From: Zobellella maritima
GTDB taxonomy: Bacteria > Pseudomonadota > Gammaproteobacteria > Enterobacterales > Aeromonadaceae
Assembly (NCBI RefSeq): GCF_003075035.1
Contig: NZ_QCZE01000001.1
Location: 506,187 to 570,186 of the forward strand
Length of the DNA stretch: 64,000 bases
Direction: 5' to 3'
Part shown: piece after piece, positions 19,593 through 29,663 of the stretch
Position numbering within the stretch: position 1 is the stretch's first letter
Layout of the letters: every line of letters starts with the position of its first letter
Notes under the pieces: generated by a model
Told to the model about the DNA's origin: nothing
Databases searched by the model: none
The model's input: the letters and a program-made list of their open reading frames with translations, nothing else
Program-made: the position numbers and the translations under genes

Positions 19593-19604
19593 AAACAATT
19601 GTTT
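19593..19604. promoter_or_regulatory. PsrA-like palindromic operator upstream of fadH
   Basis: AAACAATTGTTT is a perfect palindrome, and the wider TAAACAATTGTTTGA fits the PsrA fatty-acid regulator motif (G/C)AAAC(N2-4)GTTT(G/C) at all but one flank. It lies 65 bp before the fadH start, with a -35-like TTGAAA at 19603-19608 touching it. Control by PsrA, an acyl-CoA-responsive repressor of beta-oxidation in several gammaproteobacteria, is inferred. Confidence 0.5.
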
Positions 19605-19620
19605 GAAAATGGTGTTTTAA

Positions 19621-21678
<2,058 letters not shown>

Positions 21679-21758
21679 CCCTGTGGGCAATAGCTGAATG
21701 AGGGTTATTTTCATTTGGCCTTGTGCTAAGGTATCGCCATCGTTGTTAGGAGATCCCG

Positions 21759-22313
21759 ATGGACGCACTCGAATTACTGCTGAATCGTCATTCTTGCCCC
21801 CGCCTGGCCGAGCCGGCACCGGCGGGTAAGGCACTTGATGCCATCTTCGACGCGGGCCTGCGCGCGCCGGATCATGGTGCCCTGATGCCCTGGGAATTTA
21901 TCGTGTTTGCCGGCGAGCAGCGTGATGCCCTCGGGCAAATTCTTGCCCAGGCGGCGCAAAGGCGTGGCGATGCGGAAGATAAGGTAGAAAAAGCCCGCCT
22001 GGCACCACTGCGGGCCCCCCTGGTTATCGCTGTGGCCGCCAAGGTCAAACCCAGCGACAAGGTGCCGCCCCTGGAGCAGCACTTGTCCGCCGGCTGTGCG
22101 CTGATGGCGATGCAGATGGCGGCCCAGGCCCAGGGTTTTAACGGCATGTGGCGTTCCGGCTGGTTTATCTTCGATCAGTACGTTCATCAGCAGCTCGGCC
22201 TGCAGGGCGAAGACCAGCTGGTTGGCTTCCTGTATCTGGGCACCCCCATGGTGGAAGTCCGCAAGCTGCCGGAGCGGGATCCCGCCCAGTTTGTGCGTTA
22301 CTTCGGGCAGTAA
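21759..22313 (+). CDS. ydjA: YdjA-like nitroreductase family protein
   Basis: This small FMN-dependent oxidoreductase has 184 aa, the same length class as E. coli YdjA (183). The N-terminal LLLNRHSCPRLAEPAP is the usual nitroreductase start (xxRxSxRxF type) that contacts FMN phosphate, followed by GLRAPDHGALMPWEF, characteristic of the YdjA branch. The C-terminal VGFLYLGTP is also typical. The shortened family members lack parts of the second helix region. Physiological substrate unknown. TAGGAGAT precedes the ATG at good spacing. Confidence 0.9.
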   Translation: MDALELLLNRHSCPRLAEPAPAGKALDAIFDAGLRAPDHGALMPWEFIVFAGEQRDALGQILAQAAQRRGDAEDKVEKARLAPLRAPLVIAVAAKVKPSDKVPPLEQHLSAGCALMAMQMAAQAQGFNGMWRSGWFIFDQYVHQQLGLQGEDQLVGFLYLGTPMVEVRKLPERDPAQFVRYFGQ

Positions 22314-22315
22314 TT

Positions 22316-22540
22316 CCGCCGGAGACCCGACTCGGGGCGATATGGCCAAAAGGCCATTGATACCTGCGGATATTATCGCGGCGAGCTCGCCCCTCCTACA
22401 AGGGTCTGTAGGCAGGTGAAGAGCCCGATGGCCTGGCGGCCATATCGCCGCGAGGGCGCCCCTCCCACAAGGGCCTGAGGCAGATGAAGAGGCCCGATGG
22501 CCCTATCGCGGCGGGGTCGCGCCTCCCACAAAAAGATCGT
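22316..22540. repeat. Cluster of GTGGGAGG REP-like elements
   Basis: Three units in alternating forms are seen: GGAGACCCGACTCGGGGCGATA (split here as GGAGACCCGACTCGG and GGCGATA, 22320), TATCGCGGCGAGCTCGCCCC (22375 on) and TATCGCCGCGAGGGCGCCCC (22444 on), with a last arm ATCGCGGCGGGGTCGCGCC at 22506. Shared spacers AGGCAG(G)TGAAGAG.CCCGATGGCC link them, like the tandem array at 5.4 kb. They lie between ydjA and the convergent mobA. Confidence 0.8.
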
Positions 22541-22545
22541 CGGTG

Positions 22546-23139
22546 TTACAGGGGCTGGCCCTTTTGTTCCAGTTGGTCCAGGGCTTCCCGGGTATTCAGA
22601 TTAAAGAACGCCTCGGTCTCGTCGCTGAAGTCGACCGGCACCAGCTCGTGCTGTTGGTACCAGAGTTGCAGCTTGCGATCGCCGCCATCGAGATAATTGC
22701 ACAGGGAAGGTAGCAAGGATTGATGCAGCAGGGCGGTGGCGGCATGGATACGTCGTCCGTCGTCGACCACCGCAATCTGATTGTGGTGCTGCACCGCGCG
22801 GCACAGGCGATGTGCCAGATCCAGCGGTATCAGGGGGCTGTCACAGGGCACAAACAATACCCATTCGCTGGGCGCATGGACCAGGCCGGCTTCAAAGCCG
22901 GCCAGGGGGCCGGCAAAACCATAACCTTCATCCTGGATGACGTGGGCCAGTTGCCGGTAACGGGGCACGTTGCGATTGGCGTTAATCAGCACGGCGGCCA
23001 CCTGGGGTTTGAGTCGCTCCAGTACATGCTGGGCCAGGGGCTTGCCCCACAGCGGGAGCAGGCCCTTATCGGCCCCTTGCATGCGGCGGCCTTCTCCTCC
23101 GGCAAGGATAACAGCGGTAATATCTTTTGGGTCTAGCAT
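22546..23139 (-). CDS. mobA: Molybdenum cofactor guanylyltransferase MobA
   Basis: This enzyme transfers GMP from GTP to Mo-molybdopterin to make the bis-MGD cofactor used by DMSO reductase-family enzymes. It has 197 aa. The nucleotidyltransferase signature is ILAGGEGRRMQGADKGLLPL (11-30), with later FVPCDSPLIP carrying the metal-binding Asp. It is complete, monocistronic here, and 12 kb from mobB (34.6 kb) rather than adjacent to it as in E. coli. Confidence 0.96.
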   Translation of the reverse strand: MLDPKDITAVILAGGEGRRMQGADKGLLPLWGKPLAQHVLERLKPQVAAVLINANRNVPRYRQLAHVIQDEGYGFAGPLAGFEAGLVHAPSEWVLFVPCDSPLIPLDLAHRLCRAVQHHNQIAVVDDGRRIHAATALLHQSLLPSLCNYLDGGDRKLQLWYQQHELVPVDFSDETEAFFNLNTREALDQLEQKGQPL

Positions 23140-23298
23140 GGTGATTCCGTTGATGACAGCTTGCCCTTCAATACTAACCCTTTAACAGGCGGGTTTCTTT
23201 ATTCCGATTTCGTTTTTCTGTCTTTTGCTGTTGTCTCTTTATCTTTTGGCAACATAATTGGCGAAAAAATCTTTGGTCTCGGTGCTTAAGGTATATTA
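23140..23298. promoter_or_regulatory. Divergent promoter region mobA / CynX-like transporter
   Basis: This 159-bp AT-richer gap (TTTATTCCGATTTCGTTTTT and TTGTCTCTTTATCTTTTGGC) separates two divergent genes and must hold both promoters. No operator could be recognised. A plausible Shine-Dalgarno for the transporter is TTAAGG (23287-23292). Confidence 0.4.
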
Positions 23299-24528
23299 AT
23301 GACAACAATAAAATATCCGGATGGCCCGTTCAGCGGTCGTCCCCTGGTCGCTGGGCTGGCGATCCTGGCGCTGATGCTGGCGGCCGCCAACCTGCGTGGC
23401 GGCCTGGTGGTAGTGGGTCCCCTGGTGCAGGAGATACGTGATACCTTGCAGATTAGCTCCAGTGGCTTCAGCATGCTGACCACACTGCCGTTGATCTGCT
23501 TTGGGGTCATGTCCATCTGCGTACCCTGGCTGACCCGTCGTTGTGCACCTCAACTCCTGGCGATTTCCGGCCTGCTGGTGATCAGCCTGGGGGCTTGGTT
23601 GCGGGTAACGGAAAGTTATGGCCTGGTGATGGCCGGTACCCTGCTGCTCGGCTTGGCCATCGCCTTGCTGAACGTACTGATCCCGGGCCTGGTGAAAGCC
23701 TTTTTCCCCCGCCAGATGGGGATGATGACCGGCTTGTATTCGGTCACCCTAAGCCTGGGCGCAGGTCTGGGGGTATACCTGGCGGTCCCCTTGATGAACC
23801 ATTTCGGCAGCTGGCGTTATCCCATGATGCTGTGGGCCCTGTTCCCCCTGTTCAGCCTGCTGTTCTGGCTGCCGATGCTGAAGGCAAGGGGGGTGGGCAG
23901 GCCGCAGAATCCGGTCAAGGTCAGCCTGTGGCGTGATGGCCTGGCCTGGTCCATCACCTTCTACATGGGCCTGCAGTCGTTCTTCTTCTATTCCATGGCT
24001 ACCTGGTTGCCCAAGATCTTGATCGACACCGGCCTGGATGTCGGGCAGGCCGGTAAGGCCACGGCCATGATCAACCTGGTCAGTATCCCGTTCAACCTGT
24101 TTATTCCTATCCTTGCGGCCAAAATGCGTAGCCAGCAACCGCTGGCGGTCGCCATCTTCCTGCTGTCCATGACTGGCCTGCTAGGGCTGTGGTGGGATGC
24201 GGCGGCGGCTCCCATGCTGTGGGCATCCCTGGTTGGCGCGGGGACGGGGGGAGCACTGAGCCTGGCGTTGTCGTTTTTTGTACTGCGTGCCAGTAATACC
24301 GCTCAGGCCACGGCCTTGTCGGCCATGGCACAGAGCATCGGCTATTTGCTGGCGGCGGTAGGCCCCTTTCTGCTGGGTATGCTCAAAGATTTTAGTGGTG
24401 TCTGGCAGTCGTCCTTGTTACTGCTGATGGCGCTGCAGCTGATCCAGTTTGGCTGCGGCTGGTATGGGGCGAAGGCCGTTAATGTGGTGCCCGATCAGGT
24501 TAAAGCCGGGCAAGCGGCCCTGCAATAA
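23299..24528 (+). CDS. MFS transporter, CynX/NimT (cyanate transporter-like) family
   Basis: This 12-helix major facilitator protein has 409 aa. Helix 1 ends with AAANLRGGLVVVGPLVQEI, the signature region of the CynX/NimT group; helix 2 ends with PWLTRR. The long central loop (residues about 195-215) and the YMGLQSFFFYSMATWLPKIL segment of helix 7 are also group features. Members include E. coli CynX and YeaN/NimT (2-nitroimidazole export). No cynS or cynT is adjacent, so cyanate is not supported as substrate. It stands alone between two hairpins. Confidence 0.85.
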   Translation: MTTIKYPDGPFSGRPLVAGLAILALMLAAANLRGGLVVVGPLVQEIRDTLQISSSGFSMLTTLPLICFGVMSICVPWLTRRCAPQLLAISGLLVISLGAWLRVTESYGLVMAGTLLLGLAIALLNVLIPGLVKAFFPRQMGMMTGLYSVTLSLGAGLGVYLAVPLMNHFGSWRYPMMLWALFPLFSLLFWLPMLKARGVGRPQNPVKVSLWRDGLAWSITFYMGLQSFFFYSMATWLPKILIDTGLDVGQAGKATAMINLVSIPFNLFIPILAAKMRSQQPLAVAIFLLSMTGLLGLWWDAAAAPMLWASLVGAGTGGALSLALSFFVLRASNTAQATALSAMAQSIGYLLAAVGPFLLGMLKDFSGVWQSSLLLLMALQLIQFGCGWYGAKAVNVVPDQVKAGQAALQ

Positions 24529-24532
24529 CAGA

Positions 24533-24560
24533 ACAGCCCCGACCGATAGGCCGGGGCTGT
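24533..24560. terminator. Bidirectional terminator hairpin
   Basis: ACAGCCCCG (24533-24541) pairs with CGGGGCTGT (24552-24560) around a 10-base loop, between the convergent transporter and the secreted-protein gene at 24577. T-runs are weak on both sides, so termination strength is uncertain. Confidence 0.75.
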
Positions 24561-24576
24561 GTGTTATGTCAGCCAT

Positions 24577-25146
24577 CTATTCAGGCTGATAGGCCGGCAT
24601 GGGGGCCATGATGTGTACATAGGGGGTATCCCGCCACATTACCCAGGGGCCGCCATTGTTGTGATCCGTGGGCAGCCCTTCCAGCATGGCTGCATCGGGC
24701 ACCAGTATCATCAGGTGCGGCACCCCAACGGTAATCCATTCGTTGTTGTCGGTGGGGCCGGTGGAGTAGGGGTCGGTATTGCTTTCGGGACTACCGCCCT
24801 GCAGCATATAGCCGAATCCCAGACTCCCGGTAGCCGGTGCCGTTTTATTCATCCAGGCGTGTAGCCAGTCCAGCCAGGGAGCGTCCAGGCACATGGGATC
24901 GTTGCCGGAGGACGCCGGCATATCCGGCAGGCAGGTCCAGCCATTGGTACCCTGGCGCAGCACCGGCATCTCGGCGGTCATATCGGCCGGCCAGTCCAGT
25001 ATGGTCGCGGTGGCACTGATGGAAGGTGGCGCCGCGCTCATGGCGCTGGCGATCTTTTCTTCCGGGGTTGCGGCGAGGGTGAATCCACAGGTCATACCGA
25101 GCATAACACCCAGCGTAACGCGAGGAAGAGGAACCAATCCGTTCAT
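24577..25146 (-). CDS. Secreted protein of unknown function
   Basis: It has 189 aa. A Sec signal peptide (GVMLGMTCGFTLAA, cut near ATPEEK) is followed by a conserved-looking domain with SATATILDWPADM, VLRQGTNGWTCLPDMP, CLDAPWLDWL and a C-terminal WVMWRDTPYVHIMAPM. Two or three Cys in the mature part (in WTCLP and PMCLD) could pair. I do not recognise a function; similar short secreted proteins occur in proteobacteria as hypotheticals. It is a single gene; the 273-bp gap to the next gene holds no other clear signal. Confidence 0.75.
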   Translation of the reverse strand: MNGLVPLPRVTLGVMLGMTCGFTLAATPEEKIASAMSAAPPSISATATILDWPADMTAEMPVLRQGTNGWTCLPDMPASSGNDPMCLDAPWLDWLHAWMNKTAPATGSLGFGYMLQGGSPESNTDPYSTGPTDNNEWITVGVPHLMILVPDAAMLEGLPTDHNNGGPWVMWRDTPYVHIMAPMPAYQPE

Positions 25147-25419
25147 TGTTATCAGCTCCTTACAAGGTGCTGCCGGCGTTAACCAAAACGGTCAAGGCTA
25201 GCTTGGGGCAGCATTTTAGGCTTAGCAGGGCCCGGATAAGCTGTCAATGCCGAACGGCAGTGTGCACGGGCCCGCTGTGCGTCGTCTTTTTTCGTATAAA
25301 ACCATCGAAACGGGCCGGATCTGCGGCTTAGGGGGGAGTTGGGCTTGCCGACGGTGATGCGGCCCGTCTATGCTGCGCCCCGTTAACCGGTAACGGCATC
25401 TTTTTTCAGGAAATCCAGT

Positions 25420-25815
25420 ATGCGACAAACCCTGTTGTTGATTGCCGCGCTCGTCTTCTTGCACGGCTGCGGCAGTACACAAAATATGATCCCGATTGAC
25501 CCCCCGCCTCCCGAAACAACCGGCTATCGGGCCGAGGGCAAGGCCTCTTTCTATGGCAGCCGACATCATGGGCGAAAAACCGCCAGCGGCGAGAAGTTTA
25601 ATCAGCATGCCCTCACCGCCGCTCACCGCAGCCTGCCATTCGGTACCCGGGTACGGGTGACCAATTTGCGCAACAACAAGTCAGTGGTGGTGCGTATCAA
25701 TGATCGCGGTCCTTACAGCCGGGGTCGGATTATCGATCTGTCCGAGCAGGCCGCCAGGGAGCTCAACATGATCAGGGCCGGAGTGGTGCCGGTTGAGATT
25801 GTCGCGCTTAAATAG
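25420..25815 (+). CDS. RlpA-like double-psi beta-barrel lipoprotein
   Basis: RlpA proteins act at the septum on glycan strands lacking stem peptides; in some species they are lytic transglycosylases. This copy has 131 aa: signal peptide with lipobox LHGC (C17), then a single double-psi barrel with [20 protein letters not shown] (a 20-residue hallmark), [12 protein letters not shown] and [16 protein letters not shown]. The C-terminal SPOR domain of full-length RlpA is missing, so it is a short form. The hallmark Asp of NDRGP, and the barrel His region of RHHG, are kept. Confidence 0.9.
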   Translation: MRQTLLLIAALVFLHGCGSTQNMIPIDPPPPETTGYRAEGKASFYGSRHHGRKTASGEKFNQHALTAAHRSLPFGTRVRVTNLRNNKSVVVRINDRGPYSRGRIIDLSEQAARELNMIRAGVVPVEIVALK

Positions 25816-25874
25816 CCGAACCGGGTCAATACTAATAACGATACCCGTGCGGTTTGCCATGATGGGAGGATGCC

Positions 25875-26210
25875 TTGGTTGCCTGGCCTGCGATTATCAA
25901 ATATTCAGGGGAAGACGAGCTGAGCTATATCGGCAGCCAGTCCGAGTGGGAGCTGGATGCGGCCTTGTATGCGCTCAGCCTGGAAGAAGGCGACCGTTTG
26001 ATCGACGGTCAGGGCCTGGTCTATGCATTGGATAAAAACACTCGGCACAAGCTGGTCCCACGACCCAGTGGGGAGTCTGCGACACTGGCGGACATCATCA
26101 CCCTGGTCAGGAACCACGCTGCCCAGTCCGGTGCCTGTTGTGTCGCCAAGCTGAATGCACGCACCATATCGGAAGCGATAACCCTGGTCGAATCGTTAGG
26201 CGATCTCTGA
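25875..26210 (+). CDS. Small conserved protein of unknown function (TTG start)
   Basis: It has 111 aa and no signal peptide. The start is TTG at 25875: the strong Shine-Dalgarno GGGAGGA (25864-25870) is 5 nt before it, and no in-frame ATG fits (the ATG at 25871 is out of frame). WPAIIKYSGEDELSYI, then SEWELDAALYALSLEEGDRLID and a C-terminal helical half recall a small Vibrio/Shewanella/Aeromonas family (DUF4144-like), an assignment from memory only. It converges on the large PBP gene, 9 bp away. Confidence 0.65.
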   Translation: MVAWPAIIKYSGEDELSYIGSQSEWELDAALYALSLEEGDRLIDGQGLVYALDKNTRHKLVPRPSGESATLADIITLVRNHAAQSGACCVAKLNARTISEAITLVESLGDL

Positions 26211-26219
26211 GCCGTGGGC

Positions 26220-29200
26220 TCAGCCTTCTCTCTGCTGTGCTCGGTGGGCCTCCTGGCTGTTATGTTCCACCGTCTGGGTGTCGATTAACCGTGGCGGCTG
26301 ACACCGGCTGTTCTGGTCCGGGGTCAGGTAGGGGCGCAGCAGCGGCTCCATGCCTTTCAGCACCTGTACCGGCAGCGCCGAGGTAAAGCGGAACTTGTCC
26401 GATTTGCTGCCCGGCACATAGGCGGTCAGGGTGCCGAAGTGGCTTTCTCCCAGGTAGAAAACAAAGGTAGCGGTGCGGTTGCGGGCCTGAGAAGAAAGTA
26501 CCTGGCCGTAACGGCTGACGGTTTCGATACGGTTGTCGCCGGTCCCGGTCTTGCCGCCCAGGGTCAGGGGCGTGCCGTCTTCCAGCTTAAAGCTGCCCTG
26601 CAGGCGCCGGGCCGTGCCCCCTTCCACCACATCTGACAGGGCGTTGCGCAGGGCGGCAGCCACCTCGGCGGGCATGACCCGCTGGCCGTGGGACGGATCC
26701 CGTCCCAGCCGGGTTTCATAGGGGGTACCTTCGGCAAAATGCAGGCCGTCGATACGTACCGTCGGCAGGCGTATCCCGTCGTTCAGAATGATGCCCATCA
26801 GTTCGGCCAGGGCGGCGGGTCTGTCACCCGAACTGCCGATGGCGGTGGCCAGGGAGGGGACCAGGTGATCGAAGGGAAAGCCCAGCCGTTGCCAGCGTTG
26901 ATGTATGTCGAGGAAGGCTTCCACTTCGAGCATGGTACGGATCCGGTTGTCGCGGGCGCTGCGGTGCCGGGTTTTGAACAACCAGCCATATACCTCCTGG
27001 CGCTGCTCCTGGCTGGCGGCTGCGGCGTCACTATAGCTTGCCTGCGGCTGGTTCTGTAAATAGCCGAGCAGCCACAGCTCCAGCGGGTGAACGCGGGCGA
27101 TATAACCCTGGTCGGGCAGGCTGTAGGCGCCCGGGCCATAGCGGTGGTACAGGTCGGCAATGCGTTTGTCGGTAAGACTTTCATTGGGCAGCCGCTGATG
27201 CAGGAAGGCGGCAAAGGCCTCCGGATCCGCATCCGGCATCAGGTAGCGATGCACCGCTGCCAGCCGCGTCGGGGTGGCTCGGAGGCCGTCAAAGAAGGTA
27301 TCCAGTCGGGTCTGCTCATCCTTGCCCTGATATTTACGCCAGAAACGCAGTAAAAACACTCGACCTTCCCGATCGGCGAAGCGGCTCAGGTATTCCCGGC
27401 GGCGGGGATCCTTGTCATCTGCCAGCAACTGAGTGCGGTTTTCGTTCAGGTGGATGCTGTAGCGCACTATGTCCCTCATCAGGCGGACAAAAGGCAGGTT
27501 AATGGACTCACGAAGTGCCTCCATCAGGGTCGGATTGCGGCCATTGTCTTCCTTGCGGAAATTATGGAAGGTATGTATGCCCCCGCCGGTGAAGAAACGT
27601 TCGCCGGTGCTGGCAGAGTAGCGGCGGTTGAGTGCGGCCTGCAACATGGGGGCGAGTTCGGCTTGCGGGTTACTCAGCAGGTAGTCGACGGCCCAGCGGC
27701 TGAGCAGATCCTGCGGGTCGACCTCGACCTGACGCAGAGCCTCCTTACCGAGTCCGGCATAGCGCTGGTGCAATTCGGCGATGATTTCCAGGTAGGTGGT
27801 CAGTACCCGCAACTTGGCGGTCGAGCCGAGTTCCAGTTTGCTGCCCTCATTGATATCGAAGGGTTGATGGGTGTTGTCTGTCTGCACCCGGACCTGAAAG
27901 CTGTGGGGGCCGCGTTCAAACAGGGTAAAGCTGTAATTGACCTCCTGGGTCTTTTCCGGCGATAGCAGCCGTTCGCCGTACAGACCTATCTCCCGGGCAA
28001 AATCGGGATCGGCCAGCCGATGCAGGTAGTCGGTCACCTGTTGTTGCAGCTCGTCCTGCAAGGTGGTGCTGGCCGACAGATCGAGGCGGTCGAGGTCGTA
28101 CATGGTTAAACCCAGCAGGCCACCCAAACGGCTACGGGCAACCTGTAAACCCTTGTTGCTGTCGATCGGCACCACCGCCGACGCCTGCCGGAAATCCCGG
28201 AAGTTCAGCGGCTGTGCCAGCGCTGCATCGCGCAGCGGCTGACTGATCAGCCCGTCCCGGGCCAGCAGGCGCAGATAGCTGTCGGTCAGTGATGCCAGCT
28301 CATCCCGGCCACGGACCAGATAATAGGAGGGACGACGGTGGGCTATCATCAGTGAGAGCACCTGGCGCAACGCCAGTCCCTGTTCATCCAGGGAAATGGT
28401 CTGTACATAATCGGGTGTCAGCAGCTGGTTGACCCTGTTGAAGTCGGCGCCATACCAGACCCAGAGGCCATCGCCGACGCCGTGTATTTCACCATAGCCG
28501 GGCGCGGCCGCCAGGGGCACTGAGTTCAGATAGGCCAGGGCGATTTCCTGGCGGGCGGCCAGGGTTTCCGGCCCATCCTGATAGGCGCGCACGCTGGCGG
28601 AGATCATCTGCCGCAGCTTTTCCTTGGGAGAGACGGTCAGTCCGTTGGGGGAATGGCGATATTTTTCTACCTGGGTGGCCAGGGTACTGCCGCCGGCTGA
28701 GTCATCCTGTATATCCAGTGCCCGCCCGACCTGGGAGAGGGCGGCCTTGGCAAAGCGGGGCCAGTCGACCGCCGGGTTGACCTGGGCGTATTCGTTGTTG
28801 AGCAGCTCCTTGTTTTCGACAAACAGCAGGGCCTGCAGAACCAAGGGGGGGATGGCGCTAAAATCCGCATAATGACGCCGGGGGTAGCTATGGCGGTAGA
28901 TGGGTTCGGCGCGGCAATCGTTGATCACCAGCCCGGCCTGGGTTTTTTCCTGATAGGGCGTGAAAAAGCCGCGTCTGCTGTAATCGAGCAGGGCGGGAGA
29001 AAACTGCGCCTGCTGCTCTATGATAAAGTCGCGTTGCTGCAGCCGTTCAAGCAGGGTCGGCAATGAACTGTAGCCCAGCCGCTTGTCGAAGGGGCCGGCC
29101 CCCGGATAGTGAATGGCATCGCTGGGGCCGGATTCGACACTGTAGGTGAGGGTGCTGGCGTAACGGGACAGCTGCCTGGCCTGTAACTGGGAAGTACGCA

Positions 29201-29369
29201 TCTCATAGGCCACGAGCACAGTGGCGGCGGCCAGCAGGATAAACAATACCAGCCAGATCAACAGGCGCCTGCGGGGCTTGCGCCTGGCCGGTTTGGGCAG
29301 GCGAACGTGGGGCACAGCTTCTTCCGTGAAGGCGATAGCGGTTGACTCCCTTTGTTGCTTGCCACCCAT
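26220..29369 (-). CDS. Large class A penicillin-binding protein (GT51 plus transpeptidase)
   Basis: This bifunctional peptidoglycan synthase polymerises lipid II (GT51) and cross-links it (transpeptidase). It has 1049 aa, longer than E. coli PBP1a or 1b (about 850). A short cytoplasmic basic region and one membrane helix (36-55) are followed by the GT51 domain. Its catalytic Glu sits in LLFVENKELL (E185) instead of the usual EDxxFxxH, and the second motif is GGSTLATQ (226-233) instead of GGSTITQQ. The transpeptidase has the SxxK in GSTAKL (S516, K519) and KTGTG at 940-944. The insertion-rich middle (about 530-800) is unusual. It belongs to a divergent PBP1 clade and is not mrcA or mrcB. Confidence 0.85.
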   Translation of the reverse strand: MGGKQQRESTAIAFTEEAVPHVRLPKPARRKPRRRLLIWLVLFILLAAATVLVAYEMRTSQLQARQLSRYASTLTYSVESGPSDAIHYPGAGPFDKRLGYSSLPTLLERLQQRDFIIEQQAQFSPALLDYSRRGFFTPYQEKTQAGLVINDCRAEPIYRHSYPRRHYADFSAIPPLVLQALLFVENKELLNNEYAQVNPAVDWPRFAKAALSQVGRALDIQDDSAGGSTLATQVEKYRHSPNGLTVSPKEKLRQMISASVRAYQDGPETLAARQEIALAYLNSVPLAAAPGYGEIHGVGDGLWVWYGADFNRVNQLLTPDYVQTISLDEQGLALRQVLSLMIAHRRPSYYLVRGRDELASLTDSYLRLLARDGLISQPLRDAALAQPLNFRDFRQASAVVPIDSNKGLQVARSRLGGLLGLTMYDLDRLDLSASTTLQDELQQQVTDYLHRLADPDFAREIGLYGERLLSPEKTQEVNYSFTLFERGPHSFQVRVQTDNTHQPFDINEGSKLELGSTAKLRVLTTYLEIIAELHQRYAGLGKEALRQVEVDPQDLLSRWAVDYLLSNPQAELAPMLQAALNRRYSASTGERFFTGGGIHTFHNFRKEDNGRNPTLMEALRESINLPFVRLMRDIVRYSIHLNENRTQLLADDKDPRRREYLSRFADREGRVFLLRFWRKYQGKDEQTRLDTFFDGLRATPTRLAAVHRYLMPDADPEAFAAFLHQRLPNESLTDKRIADLYHRYGPGAYSLPDQGYIARVHPLELWLLGYLQNQPQASYSDAAAASQEQRQEVYGWLFKTRHRSARDNRIRTMLEVEAFLDIHQRWQRLGFPFDHLVPSLATAIGSSGDRPAALAELMGIILNDGIRLPTVRIDGLHFAEGTPYETRLGRDPSHGQRVMPAEVAAALRNALSDVVEGGTARRLQGSFKLEDGTPLTLGGKTGTGDNRIETVSRYGQVLSSQARNRTATFVFYLGESHFGTLTAYVPGSKSDKFRFTSALPVQVLKGMEPLLRPYLTPDQNSRCQPPRLIDTQTVEHNSQEAHRAQQREG

Positions 29370-29663
29370 ATTAGACCCCCAGTGCCATTATTGTTAGCCA
29401 CCTATTCCAAGCGTAGCCGTACGGCGACGGATCAGGGGGCGTTTTGACAGAATTTATTCGGCATTATGCCGGTTGGATGAGGAGGGCAAGTATACTGATA
29501 TCACTGAGTTTTTTGGTAGCAGGCGACGATGAAAGTTTGTGGGGGGCACGGTGAATTCGATTGTTTTAACGTATTGTGCCTTGCCCCCTTGTCTTTCTTA
29601 TACTAAAGCGTGTTCCGTGACTGTTCATGATTTCATGGCCAGTCACGGGACAGGACCAAAGGA
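29370..29663. other. Intergenic gap with a stem-loop (29,615-29,648)
   Basis: The 294-bp gap contains CCGTGACTG (29615-29623) and CAGTCACGG (29640-29648), with inner CATG/CATG pairing, making a long interrupted hairpin just after the ABC-transporter gene on the minus strand. No T-run follows on that strand, so Rho-independent termination is doubtful. The remainder should hold the PBP promoter; no consensus was identified. Confidence 0.55.
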
